Part shown: in pieces, positions 13,501-25,258 of the stretch | Numbering within the stretch: the first letter of the stretch is position 1 | Layout of the letters: each line of letters starts with the position of its first letter | Assembly: GCA_000320545.1 (NCBI GenBank) | Contig: ADNK01002608.1 | Coordinates: forward strand, 1-64,000 | DNA length: 64,000 bases | Direction: 5' to 3' | Source: Bigelowiella natans CCMP2755 | Lineage: Eukaryota > Cercozoa > Chlorarachniophyceae | Made by a program: the position numbers and the translations under genes | Notes under the pieces: model-generated | What the model was told of the DNA's origin: nothing | Database searches by the model: none | What the model saw: the letters and a program-made list of their open reading frames with translations, nothing else

Positions 13501-13637
13501 AGAGAGGAGTGAAACTACCAACGACAATCTCTTTACTCAAAAAGAGAGAAGAAGAAGAAGAAGGAGAAGAAGAAGAAGAGGCATAAGAAGAAGCATTACC
13601 TTTTATTGTCCCGAGGGTCTTGTTGCACCGTAGTACA

Positions 13638-13668
<31 letters not shown>

Positions 13669-13953
13669 CCTGACATACTACTATTAATCTGCTGCTGCTG
13701 CTGCTGCTGCTTTTGTGGCTTTTTGGTCCTCCTCTTTCTCTTCCTCTTCTTCCTCCTCTTCCTCTTCTTCCTCCTCTTCCTCCTCTTCCTCCTCTTCCTC
13801 CTCTTCCTCCTATCAAGCTAATAAACGCCGTGCTAGCCAATAGTGTCCCAATCTACTTTGGAGCGCCCGATATATATGATTATGTCAATCCGAAGAGATT
13901 TATCAGGTTACTAGCCATCATCACCGTCTTCCTTCCTTCCTTCCTCTGCCTAC

Positions 13954-13990
<37 letters not shown>

Positions 13991-14183
13991 TGCGTTTTGT
14001 TGTATCTGATCGAAGGTGTGATCTGGATGAGGGGAGACTGAAAGAGTTTGGCAATAAGAGATTCACTAATGAGAACCAAAGAGAGACTTGGGCTCGAGAA
14101 AATCTTAAAGGGTGGGTATACATATTAGCACCACTAGTAGCATAGCAACACTACTGATGCTACTATTCCCAACATCTGCAGAC

Positions 14184-14216
<33 letters not shown>

Positions 14217-14608
14217 CATTATTCTACTTCCATCATCCTCAATAAGTACTTCATCGTGTTTTACCAATAGACTTAAAGACTGTGTGGAGAAGGTCAGAGC
14301 TGTCGATGAGGTAATAACGGCACATCAGTAGCAATCCATAATGACAAAGACAGTAGTTGTGATTAATACTGTGAATGGACAATATGAGGCATCATTGGGG
14401 ATGCGAAATATAAGTAAATATTCACTTTTGCTGCTTCATAATACATCTATAATACTAGGACGATGAGCTGTATAAGGCGATGATCTCAGAACCATTTTTG
14501 TACGGGAATCGGCTTGAAGATTCGCCCTTTGATTATGCCTACTATGGCAAACGAATTCGAAATACATTGAAATTATACGATTCTGATTTGTTACATGACG
14601 ATCTTTAA
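9262..14608 (+). CDS. GT10-family alpha-fucosyltransferase, type II Golgi membrane protein
   Basis: Exons after the N-terminal one are 9803-9946, 10193-10267, 10598-10665, 10861-10930, 11144-11205, 11446-11486, 11992-12043, 12405-12474, 12731-12788, 13102-13157, 13309-13366, 13818-13906, 14016-14111, 14271-14310 and 14459-14608. The first exon ends at 9597 and its start is uncertain. All junctions close in phase except 12788/13102, where a microexon is probably missing. The N-terminus has a hydrophobic anchor and a coiled-coil stalk with an E9 run. The family signature is clear: KGFCAFLYRNC, FFDMISSSYKKPDALG, then YKFVIAMENHHVAGYITEK and LANSVPIYFGAPDIYDY, which is the GDP-fucose-binding core. 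Such enzymes transfer fucose to glycans in the Golgi. The N-terminal half before residue ~200 is atypical. Introns contain GA, CTT, AT/GT, CA/TA, TAG, CTA, CAT and CCT repeats. Confidence 0.87.
10118..10326. repeat. Intronic (AT)n-(GT)n and (CA)n-(TA)n arrays flanking one exon
   Basis: The intron ending at 10192 carries (AT)n then (GT)n. The intron starting at 10268 carries (CA)n then (TA)n. The 75-base exon between them is therefore enclosed by two near mirror-image arrays, which could pair with each other in the pre-mRNA. Confidence 0.95.
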
Positions 14609-14609
14609 G

Positions 14610-15764
14610 TCAGAAGGAGCGATGTTTGATGTTGATCAAACAAATTGTAACCGCAGCTACACACAATAATATTGTCTGTCGCTTTGCCTTCGATGTAGTT
14701 TATATAATGACGATAATAACTACCAATGTACGTGGGAACCTCTAGATCTTCGTGTACCGTTACAAACAACAATGGCTTTACGTAAAGCCCAAATCTAGAA
14801 ATCTATGAGGCGTGTTATTTATTTTGCTTATGTATAACAAGTGTATGCATGAATATGTATATATGCACGTGTACATGTACATACACGTGCCCAAATTGCA
14901 CAGCATCAAATGAGATTACACAATCAATTGATTACAATCTTGGACGTACAGGGATAACAACAAGTAACTACCTACAGATAATAAGACCATGCGATCTCAT
15001 GCGCATGCAGCACGCTAGCTCGGCATGTCTGACATTATGTGTATGCTTTCAAAAGGCATGAAACACACAATATAGCGAAGACTAACAAAAACAATCTAAG
15101 CACCATGGCCGCAGTGTTACACAAGCTACATTGGGACGACGATTTTTTTATTTAATTTGTTAGACATATGTTGCATTCGTCTCGCACCCGTTATGTGCGC
15201 TAGCCATGCAGGCTGCCGAACGTCGCAACCGTGTTTTCGGCTGTGAGCACTAGAGCACATGAGCGGGTGCTGACAAATGACAAATCCTCTATGATGACGG
15301 CTAGCTAGCTAGACGGGCTGTGATGCATGAGTACGATAGAGAAGTCGCACACAAAGCTAAAAAGTGACTCCTAATGAAAGATGTTCGTACGCACAAAGCA
15401 TTATAATTATTTGTGACGAGCCAAAGACAAATCTTTAGAGCGCATACTCGCACATGCAGAAATCGTTTCGTGGCATGCAACAATAACTGTTGCATCATCA
15501 TCTGTGCGTTGTGCGTGCTACATGTGCTGTTGTGATGATCGAGCAGTGCGTACGTAGTGCAATGCTAGATTGGTATTTGCAGTGCGGCCGGCAATGCTCT
15601 ATACCGCGCACGTTGATGCACTAATCCGCACGGACAACCATTACATTATGTGTGTATTTCATATCTCCACTGCCTAAAGTTTTCCCTCATTTTACAAGAA
15701 TTTGGCAAAAAAATGTAGACAAAACTTAGCAGGTATATCATCATTTTGTTATAGGCTGCTGCGA

Positions 15765-15802
<38 letters not shown>

Positions 15803-15910
15803 GGTGCATCATTTTGAGTCGCAAGCAGCAAGTAGCAGCGACAGGTAGTAGTGGTATTGGTAGTAATCCCTACTTATTTGAGATAGATCCACCGTCGGAA
15901 CAGCTACTTG
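14610..15910. other. Convergent intergenic spacer, CTAG/GCATG-rich, with repeat copy
   Basis: The spacer lies between two gene 3' ends. From about 14740 to 15640 it is rich in CTAG, GCATGC and ACGTGTACATGT palindromes and has few microsatellites. Positions 14850-15135 are a diverged copy of 27250-27560. A (CAT)n tract at about 15767-15801 sits close to the end of the neighbouring minus-strand gene. No coding gene is supported. Confidence 0.65.
14850..15135 (+). repeat. Dispersed repeat copy 1 (pairs with 27250-27560)
   Basis: Colinear identical words are shared with 27250-27560: ACGTGCCCAAATTGC, TCAATTGATT, TAGCTCGGCATGTCTGA, GCTTTCAAAAGG and GCACCATGGCCGCAGTGTT, in the same order and spacing. 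Most differences are A or T here against G or C in the other copy. The similarity stops after GGGACGAC. Confidence 0.85.
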
Positions 15911-15916
15911 ATCCTC

Positions 15917-16268
15917 CTACTCGCTCTCCTTTGTATCAGCGGTAAGAAACTCTCCAAAGCGTGAAATTGGAGGACCAGCAGGATTATTATCCGCCTTCTC
16001 TTTTTCCTCCTCGTAATCACCTGCTTCATGTGCAAGAAAATCTCTAACATCTCTGGACATTCTACTCCCGCCAATGGCAACTCCAAGATTAGACAAGGTT
16101 TTGTGTGATCGTTGCGGTAAGTGGCCCTCTAGCCACAAGGCTCTTTCAACCGCGAGCAAAATGAATTCCGTGTAGAAAGAGAACGTTATAAAGCTGCACT
16201 TCTGCATTATGCGAGTCGAATCTAGAGAGTACCTGACACCCGTACGTAGATTTTGAATTTAAGTGTGT

Positions 16269-16306
<38 letters not shown>

Positions 16307-17304
16307 CTATGCGTGTGTAAGAGCGAGGAAGGGAGGAGCACGAAAGAGAGAGAGAGAAAGAGAGACACATTCATTCCCTCCAAACATCCCTGCCAAGCAC
16401 AGATACGCTCTAAGATAGTTCCAAGTGGTACTATCACGTGGATGATCGCTTCGACATTCAAATGTATATTTCTGTCTTCTATTCAATTTATTACTGATGC
16501 CCCAGCTCTCCGCACACGAGCACCTCGAGATCATAATGCCGAATCTCTTCCGAAAGATTAGCAGACCAACACGTAATAAGAACAGGAACTAAGTAACTTG
16601 AGTGCTCGTGCACACCGATATCATCGCTTTTCAGCCAGAGATAAATAAAGAGCCCCGTACACAACACTACCCTCATGATATGGTCCCCTACCGACGATCA
16701 CAACAACAACAATAAATTAGTAGGTGAGTGCTCCTAAGTATAATGATGCTGTTACTATGCTTCTATTCTTGGAAGAGGGATTTTAACAGCACATGCAAAA
16801 AATGATCACAATAGTCGAGGAGCGTGAGACAGAACAAGATGAATATAATCGCAGCAAACTCAGCCTTATTGAATTTGTTGAATTTGTTATTATTTGCCAT
16901 TCTTCCTCTTTTCTGTTTCTGATGACTAAGTTCATCCTCCTTCTCCTCCTCCTCCTCATCATCATCATCACCATTTTATATCTTCCCACTTACAGAATAT
17001 GTAGGATTTAGGCCCCTTGATTGTCGTTGGACCCACTGCTATCATGAAATAAAGAGCTAGTCCTGCCAGCAATGCAGGGGTGATTAGATTGAGTCCCTCG
17101 TAGGACAGCCTGATGATGATGATGATGCAGAAGAAGAAGAAGAAGAAGGAGAAGAAGCTCATCAGTGTTGGTGTTGCTTGGTTTTACTGAGGGCGATAAC
17201 GTTAATAATATTGCTAGCAAGATGACGGCACAGCAAAGCGAATAGCAACAGTGTGATAATAATAATAACAACAACATGTATTGGTACACGACAAGATCAA
17301 GGCT

Positions 17305-17337
<33 letters not shown>

Positions 17338-18634
17338 AAAAGAAGGAGGAAACCAAAGGGGAGAGGAAGGGCAAACATTAGGTTAGAGGGGGAGGAGGAG
17401 GAAGTGGTTGGAACACGATGTGTAGTATTTAGGTAAACATAAACAGGGCTTAGACATGTATACACGCTCTTCTTCGGACCACGTGTCATATCATTTCAGG
17501 AAGAAGAAACAAGCAGGAACAATAACCCCCATCATCTATCTCCAGGTGGTTGGTTGATACATCAATTAATGAATATGAATCACCTCCTGCAAATGGGCCT
17601 CCCGTTGCTGCAGTTTTCGTATGCGACAAATCGAAATGTAACGATCACAGCCAGAGACACTGCCATCAGCGATAACCACGACACATGTGCTGCATCTAGC
17701 ACTAGGAATACAATAGTTGCTGATTGTAATCCTGCGCCAATGAATATCCAGGCCATAGGGCCCAACGAAGGAAGTATATCACGACGAGGTTTCTGATGAT
17801 AGAATGAATTATAAGAATAAGAAGAATACTAATAAATATGTGCTGCAGCACTTGAAGGCGATTATGATGATGGATTATTTAATAATAATAGCAATGGTAT
17901 AGTGAGGATAACGTTGATGATGATGATGATGATGATATTTGATGTATGCGCCTTCTTTTTCTCTACACTATAAGTACACAAAGACAAAAAACACAGCAAC
18001 AAAGTCGTGCATTGGGAGCTGCGTGTTTGTGTAATGATATACCGATGAGGTGTTGTTGCGGTGATGGCTGTTGTTCTGATTATTTCTATAACCGCCCTCC
18101 TCCTCAAAACCAACGCCTCTACTATTGCGGAGAATGGCATACTCTTGATTCCCAACAATCTCCTGTTCTTCTTCTTCTTCTTCTTCTTCTGCTGCTAGAA
18201 TGAGAAAGCTTTCGTCCTCCCCACAGCAGCCATCGGTACCCCCCAAACATAAACAACATCTCGCAGATAATCGAAGGAGGGAATGCCAGATGGGAAGGTG
18301 GTGTAAGTAGTGAGCTGTGAATTTGAGATACGTCATCCAAAACACTACTTGCAAGATGAGACCAAGTAGGACAAATGGAACGAATGCTTCACATTGCGCC
18401 TTATTAAGGTAGCCTAGTAGTAGTAGTAGTTGTCATCATCAAATAATAGAATGCAACGATGAGATTAACTAAGGAAGCAATGGATTTAAGTAGTAGGAGG
18501 GGGATGATAAGGAGAAAAGGGGGAGAAAGCAGGAGGAAGAGGAGGGGGAGGAGGAGGAGGAGGAGGAGGAGGAGGAGGAGACACCAACGAGAATAAACAA
18601 AGAACACCAACCATCCCGCCGTCATCATCCACAG

Positions 18635-18665
<31 letters not shown>

Positions 18666-19190
18666 GCTACATTTTCCTCTATTGAACGTACAGAAAATCT
18701 CTGCAGTAGACTCGAGGTTCAGCCATACGAAAAAATTGATGATAGCAATGAACGTTCCCCAGATCAAAGGACCAAACCGCCATATTCGGTAGGAAACGTC
18801 AAGGTTTTCGACTGCAATACGTGGCTGCAATAGAACTTCAGACATGAGTAGCGTTGCTGCTAACTTGAATAGGATGCCGATAAGCTCTCCAACGCCATGC
18901 CATGTTCGCCCATAACCCTTGTCCAAAAGCCACACGTACACCCTTTGTAGTATAATAATATTTAAAATTATCCTCTTCTTTGAGTTGCATTATTCATGAA
19001 CAAAATAATGCCTCAGACGAGTAACCCACCACACGATGAAGAAATTCGAGTGTGCAGTCCCCAGTGTGCAGACGTAGACCTTCGCTCGAGTGTACATAGA
19101 TACCTTATGGCCGCCGAAGAGCTGTTTTGCAAGTTGTTCACAATTATCGTTTATTCCATGTAGTACACAAAGCCATTCCTTCGATGGTTT
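15917..19190 (-). CDS. Multi-pass membrane protein, family not recognised
   Basis: Eight exons join in phase: 19190-19030, 18942-18671, 18413-18043, 17792-17584, 17109-16994, 16666-16495, 16471-16369 and 16201-15917. They give at least 562 residues, and further 5' exons may exist because no start is certain. The protein alternates hydrophobic segments: GELIGILFKLAATLLMSEV, RFGPLIWGTFIAIINFFVWL, VPFVLLGLILQVVFW, a long helix pair in exon 4 (MAWIFIGAGLQS and VSWLSLMAVSLAVIVTF), ITPALLAGLALYFMIAVG, LCTGLFIYLWL and AIIHVIVPLGTIL. That suggests seven or more membrane spans. The tail is acidic and cytosolic-looking (DYEEEKEKAD). Exon 3 encodes an E8 run from a (GAA)n repeat. The intron at 16494-16472 would be only 23 bases, so that junction needs checking. 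I do not recognise the family. Confidence 0.6.
17307..17338. repeat. (TAG)n intronic microsatellite
   Basis: A pure TAG tract lies in the 474-base intron between exons 17792-17584 and 17109-16994 of the membrane-protein gene. Related intronic tracts in the same gene are (GGA)n at 18540-18580 and (CTA)n at 18642-18668. The latter, read on the minus strand, continues the GTAGCAGTAG donor. Confidence 0.9.
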
Positions 19191-19194
19191 CTAC

Positions 19195-20589
19195 GAATGA
19201 TGCACAGACATTCATAGCAAGATTCTACGAGCACCACCTTGTACATGTTTCTCAAGTCTGCCCTCAGCTGCCGTACTACAATGGTCGCCAAAGACCTGAT
19301 TATTTGATTATTAACAGGGTGGTGAACAGGGTGGTGGTGGTGGTGGTGGTGGTGGTGATGATGATGTTCAGATTGGTAAGAGTAAAGAAGGGCATTAACC
19401 AATTTGCTATTCGAAGCGATATTCGAATCATACGCATCTCAAACGTCTCATAACCACCACGAGTCAGAGCCCACATATATCCTGATGACAAACACGGACG
19501 GCGGTTTAAAAAGATAATATACATACTATCTTACATGAATCAAATTGATAACCGATTGTTTCAGCTAAACAAACGAGGCAGTATAGAGCAGAGACGGCCA
19601 TCTGTGAGTGGCCGAGCCCGCCATATGCCATCATCTTGGAGGAGAGTCTGTGAGATAGAGGTTGTTCAGGAAAACTTCCGTTCATATGTTATCTCTAAGC
19701 CTGCAGTGAATCAAATTCTACTTGAGAGAGGAATGGTCTTTATGGTCATTGGGGCCAATAGATCGAGAACCTTCAAGTGAGTAGCAGTACCAGATGTGCG
19801 GGATAAATAAAATGATGGAGCGAGTATTTTTTAATGGGCACACACATGTACTACCTCGAAGATTGTCCAGGGGTCCAGAGAACCCGTGTGAGTCATTGCC
19901 AACGAAGCTGGCTTTGTGTTGTGAGAGGCGAGCAAAAGAGTCTCGATTATCCACGAAGCTCACCTTGTGAAATGGCATCTGACCCTAGCCTCGAGTACTC
20001 ACACAACAAGGAGAGGTGTGAAGGAGTAAGTCAGCTAGTAGCAGTAACGCTGCTCCTCCTTGTGTGAGCACCTCCTGATGGCGATGTTTTCACATGAAAG
20101 AGCTACTCGTAGAAGAGAATGGGAGAACTAGGTTGTCGCACCACAAAAATGCAGGTGATTTCAGGATTTCTCCAATCAATTACGCCAGGAGACGGGAGGA
20201 CTCTTACCTGTGCTTCTGGTTTTCACCAGTGAGTCCACATCGTGGTTTTCAGCTCGAGGCACTGCGTTTCGCACTTTGCAAGTGTCATGCAACACTTTGG
20301 AGATGTGGTCGTTCAACAAAGTTTCTTTCTTTTTTTCCCCTTCCTTTTCTTCTTCTTCTCACCCAAGTTTGTTCAGAACCGAACAAGGCAGTAGTCCTGG
20401 AGTCACACGCACTCTTTGCTTGTTTCTGATGAGGTGGCATGGCAAATCTGTGAGCAATGCCCGTGCTAGCGTGAGCGTGAGCCTGACCACTCTGTCGCGC
20501 AAGTGACAATTGGAATTTTGCATGGACCAGTGAACGCTAGAACGCCACGCATGTGACACTCAAATGAACGCACACACACACGCACACGC

Positions 20590-20630
<41 letters not shown>

Positions 20631-20945
20631 CACATCTGAACATGAGTGCTGCACATTTGCTTGTGCACGCGTTTGCAAGTTGTGAGAATTGTGTGTTGTG
20701 TGGGCAACGTCACATGCGCACAGCATCCACGCCAGCATGCACGCGCCGCGCCGCTGTCATCGTGCATGGCGCAAGCAAGATTTGCAAACCTTCATTTGTA
20801 CACGTCCTCTGAGATCATGCAAATTTCTGGCCTTGATCAAAGAATGTACCCCATGCTGCATTGAATTCCTCTGTTGTGTCATTTACAATGTGGAACTCTT
20901 TCTCGGTGACGTCTTCCTTTGGGAGATTGTCGTAGCTAAATCAGA

Positions 20946-20984
<39 letters not shown>

Positions 20985-21225
20985 TGTGAAGAGGTATTTA
21001 CTTCCAAATTACAACAGCACATTTGTGAAAATATGAGATAATTAAGCCATCACGATGTTTTTTCTTTTTTGGGTCACAATATTACTTCGGTGGACAATAG
21101 CTATATTTAAAAGCGCTACTTTCCTTCCAAACAAAACCTTCCTAAAGTTCAATGATGAAGTATAGAAAGCGGCAAAAACCAAATAGGGGTTAGGTAGATC
21201 ATCGTATTTTGATTTGACTTCAGCA
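19195..21225. other. Intergenic region with an orphan exon-like plus-strand ORF and CTAG-rich block
   Basis: A 3' splice-like border (TGTTTCAG) at 19556-19563 opens a plus-strand frame to a strong GTGAGT at 19777, with the text GRARHMPSSWRRVCEIE and ILLERGMVFMVIGANRSR. This could be one exon of a lost or unrecognised gene. Open frames follow to 20500 in shifting phases, as in decayed coding DNA. From about 20480 to 20870 the sequence belongs to the GCATG/CACACG-rich class found at gene 3' ends, here downstream of the mannosyltransferase. (CA)n tracts lie at about 20596-20630 and 20945-20980. Confidence 0.4.
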
Positions 21226-21231
21226 TAATGT

Positions 21232-23236
21232 TTAAATTGGAGGAGTGAACATCGTAGCTTGACTGAGTTGCGTCTGAAATCATCGTTATTTGCGCAAAAA
21301 ATATTCCTTTACTATAAAGATTACTTCGTACCTTCGGAATTAGAAGTTTCTTCACGCCCTCCTTTCGAGCAGTCTTTAACTTTTGGTGAACGAAGTAAAT
21401 AGAGTTGTTGTATCTGAATAACCCAACATCAGTCATTGTTAAATGATGGTATTATTGTGCTGTATTGGAGGAGGATCAATGTACCTTTGGGCTAGATACT
21501 CACGCTCATAAGGCCCTCTCCCATTTTCCTGCAATAGTACAAGAATAGACATTGTGATGTCGAAGAACAACAATTAGTAGTTTTCGGTGCTCAAATTTAT
21601 TGAAGTTTTTCTGCATCACCATTCAGGAAGATGCCAAGGAAACGTTTTTCATTTGATACGCCAAAAGAGTAATACCACGACTGCTTCTACCACAACTTCC
21701 TTTTCCTATACAGTACCCAATTGGCCACCACCACCACCACCACCACCTGTTGCACTACAACTTCTGCAATTCTCTACTTTTACTACTACCACAACTATTA
21801 CTACAACGACGAACACTACTACTCCTACTACTACTGCAGTAAGTACTCGGAATGTTCCCATTTGTACAGGTTTGTCTTTTATCAACGTATACGACTGCTG
21901 ACCGCCCAGCATCAGCCATGCAAACCTATTATCATAAATCAATTACAATGTTATTGCGTCTATTGTTAGAAGGATAATAATAATATCATTAATAATATTA
22001 TGAAATTAAGCACTTTACCGGAAGCAGTCCTTATCACCATAAAGGACGTTTTGGGCGAAGTTATCGGCTGTAAGGTAATTTGCTAATAGAAGGGGAGACT
22101 TATGCCTTTTTTTGTCCACGATAAGCTGACCTGTTTAATCGCCGCAGGAGTACAACTGTTTCAACACACTAATTTTCTACTTCTCGACTAAAAATTGTTG
22201 CGTGGTATAACAGATCCTTGAGAAATGTTCTCATCTGATGTGCTGTCGAAGAAGAAGTGAGAACAACATCGTGTACAAACTATTTCTGTTGGCTAACAAA
22301 CAGCGATGTTGTCGTTTTCTTCTTCTTTTTCTTCATCATGAAAATCATCCATCCGCCAGTGTTAATTATTATTCTATGTTGTCTAAACTTTGTTGGGTTA
22401 TGGACCCACCCGACTCAAACTCCTGAGCAACTTGCCAAGAGGGCTGCCACTCTACATCGCAATACCTATTATTACGTGGTGTACATTATTTCTTCTCAGC
22501 AAGAAGGCAAAAAATGAGAAGTGCTGTCGTCACTCTCAACTATAGTGAAATAATCCAGAATCAAGCTACAACTGTTCTACTACAACTGATACTCCCTCTA
22601 ATATTGTTTCTGAGTGGTGATAACCCATTTAGTATATGTGTGCGTGTCTCTTCCTCTCCCTCTCTTCTTCTCTCATTTCCTCTATTTCCACCACCACCAC
22701 CACCACCACCTACAATGAACATTCCAACTATTACTGCCATAATCTATTGCATCTACTACCGAGCTACAACTCTACTTCCTTTAAAGTAGTAGTAGTACAA
22801 GAAGATCACTACTACATCTGACTATTGCCACTACCTCCATACTACATGGTCAGGCCACGTAGATTGACCGGATAAGCTCCGAAATTCGTTACGCATACTC
22901 AAGGGGTAGTTTTGGTAGAACGAGCTTTTCTTATCTTTTCTAAAGGGTTTATAAATTATACACCGTGGTACCAATGTCAACAAAATGCTGAGCAAGTGAA
23001 TGTGAATGACGATTCTCATCATGTATCATTATCATCATGATCATGATCATCACATGTGGTTGCTGGTATGGATGCAAGCATGCCCCCAAAGATCTGGCCA
23101 GAACAGGGCCCCTGTTTCCTTGAATTCTGGAGTGTCAAAGAGAAGAGCTGGGTCGGTTTCGAAGGGGAAGTTGTCCGCATCCATAAAAAGAACCTATCGA
23201 AAGAAAACCACACGAAAAAGAATAATAATGCGAAGG

Positions 23237-23283
<47 letters not shown>

Positions 23284-24763
23284 ACAGTGGCAAATGATGA
23301 CGAATTGATGAAAGATTGAAAGATTGAAAGATGCCTGTTTACACGAGGAGTTCTTCCGGTGAAGTAGCCTAACTACCATAACTTTTAATTGCACATAGAT
23401 ATACACACAACCTCGTCGAAACTGGAATGTATGATAGCAAAAGGTTTGTTTTCGTAGGGAGGAAGGTCTTCCGGAGCGATTCTGTAGCAATATGATGGCA
23501 CAGTGATAAATAACATGCTCATCATGTCATGGGTAGCGAAATTGTTAAAAAATAACATTATTCCCAAATTGTTCACCAAAAAGTTGCGTTCAAATTTATT
23601 CAATTGATTCACGAATTCTGATTCTCAAAGCGTTGGCATGAGGAAAGGAAAGAGTAGTCTAGATAACAAAGGAAGAGAAAATCGTTTGGCGAACCTGCAT
23701 GTCGTATCAGCAAACATATCCGCCATTTGCTGGCATCTGTCAATGTATTCTAATGGAATGAAGACTTCGATTGGCAGCGTTGAGTTGCTTCTATGTCTGA
23801 GTAGGGAAATTGACACGAAAATCAATCTAATGTGTCCCACACTCCCAGTGTAAACGACTCCACGTTGGCTTGACTTTGTAAGGGTTCCTCCTGCCCCCAC
23901 TGGCACCTGGGATGCCGCTTCCTTCACTACTTCGGAATAACTGCTTCTACTACTAAGATGCTCCTGCCACATCTTTTGTGGCCTCTCACACAGGGAACAC
24001 ACATACCTGTTCCACGGCATGTTGTGTAACAAACAACAGCTGATGTCATCATCAAAAATTGCAGCAGTTTTTTGTATAAGGGTACATTTTGGCAGTGTCC
24101 CCTCAATTATGATCTGTTTCGCTCCTATCCCATTACTATTTGGTGCATCTACTAGTACCTCATGAGGGCCTTTTTGGACGATCGCATATGGTCAAGACAC
24201 TTGCCAGTAGTATGTGGCGATGGGTTAAACATAATGTTATACTCCCCTTCCTCCTGAAAGAAGAACAAGAAGAAGAAGAAGAAGAAGAAGAAGAAGAAGA
24301 AGGCAAGATAAGATTAAGCAACAAAATTACCATAACACAGTAAGTGGTGGTGGTGGTTGTGGTGAAAATCTGTCATGATACTAAAAGCGACGAACATACT
24401 TACCTCGTCGTAATGAAAATGCCAGAAGGAGTAACATATAAGGGGGTGGTCAGGGTCTAACTCATCTTGGTCTGCTGTATATTTACAACTGTACTCGCAC
24501 ATATTATTATTGTGGGAGCGACCACCATTTCCTCTTAAAGAATCCGTTTTAGATAGCAATGGCGACGAATCCATTGATGATGACAACCCCCCCGACAAAG
24601 TTGGTGGTGGAATCTTTATTGCTTCTTTTTGGTAATGAGCAGCGAGAGGTATCATCCTTCCAAACGTAAACATGTACATGGCATCTAGGAGTATCAGAAC
24701 TGAGATGCATGTAGCCACTTGTTTTCCAAGCTCTCCACCTTTCATGAGCTGCCCAACGGCCAT
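21232..24763 (-). CDS. GT71 (Mnn2/Mnn5-type) alpha-mannosyltransferase, type II membrane protein
   Basis: Twelve exons join in phase: 24763-24404, 24253-24159, 24006-23695, 23481-23412, 23193-23054, 22987-22846, 22443-22410, 22130-22019, 21925-21835, 21528-21485, 21413-21332 and 21273-21232. They give about 507 residues. A signal anchor ([18 protein letters not shown]) lies near residues 16-33. Then come [10 protein letters not shown] and [28 protein letters not shown] with the DxD metal/nucleotide motif at Asp284 and Asp286, [37 protein letters not shown] and FVHQKLK. These are the ordered blocks of Mnn2-family enzymes, which add alpha-mannose branches to Golgi glycans from GDP-mannose. Length is close to fungal relatives. 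The exact end of exon 9 (21835 or 21847) is uncertain. Exon 7 is only 34 bases. Confidence 0.9.
23239..23282. repeat. (AT)n microsatellite in mannosyltransferase intron
   Basis: A pure AT tract of about 22 units lies in the intron between exons 23481-23412 and 23193-23054. A (GAA)n tract lies at about 24263-24301 just upstream of the second exon's acceptor. Confidence 0.95.
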
Positions 24764-25258
24764 TGCTCTCCCACGGTGCACAATTCGATGATGATATACC
24801 CGAATATGTTAGGTGAAGGACTACTCCGATTATTACCACATAAAGCTACCCGCTGCAACACTCCGACCAAAGCCCCTACTCGTACTAGTACTACTGCTAC
24901 TACTTCTACTACGACTACTACTAAAGCATGGGCAGCAGCGCTCTCCTTCTCCTCCTCCTCCTTCTCCACTCTCTCTGTTCCGAAATGAATGATGATGATG
25001 ATTTGTGATAATAAACCACCTCACATTCTAGAACATCATGATCAATAGAACACCTTGTCGTACCCTTCAAATGTAGGCGATTCTGTCCATAAAAACACAC
25101 TACTACAACTACTACTACTTCTTCTATCTAGTACATGCACAGAGATCACACAGCAAACGTGCACGGTACACGCACAGCAATGATGCCAACAGGGTTGTCC
25201 TCCCTGCCGTCCCCCCAACTATATCCAGATCGTGTAGCATCTTACAGAGATACGTGAG
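24764..25258. promoter_or_regulatory. Divergent promoter spacer between GT71 gene and secreted-protein gene
   Basis: About 495 bases separate two genes that face away from each other, so the spacer must hold both promoters. It contains short CTA and TCC runs and GCACACAGC-like words but few CTAG-rich palindromes. No TATA-like box is convincing. Confidence 0.45.

Noticed and set aside
17008-17490. Extra hydrophobic exons of the membrane-protein gene
   Set aside because: Exons at 17584 and 17109 join directly in phase, and the intervening hydrophobic frames come from TAG, AAT and CTT repeats.
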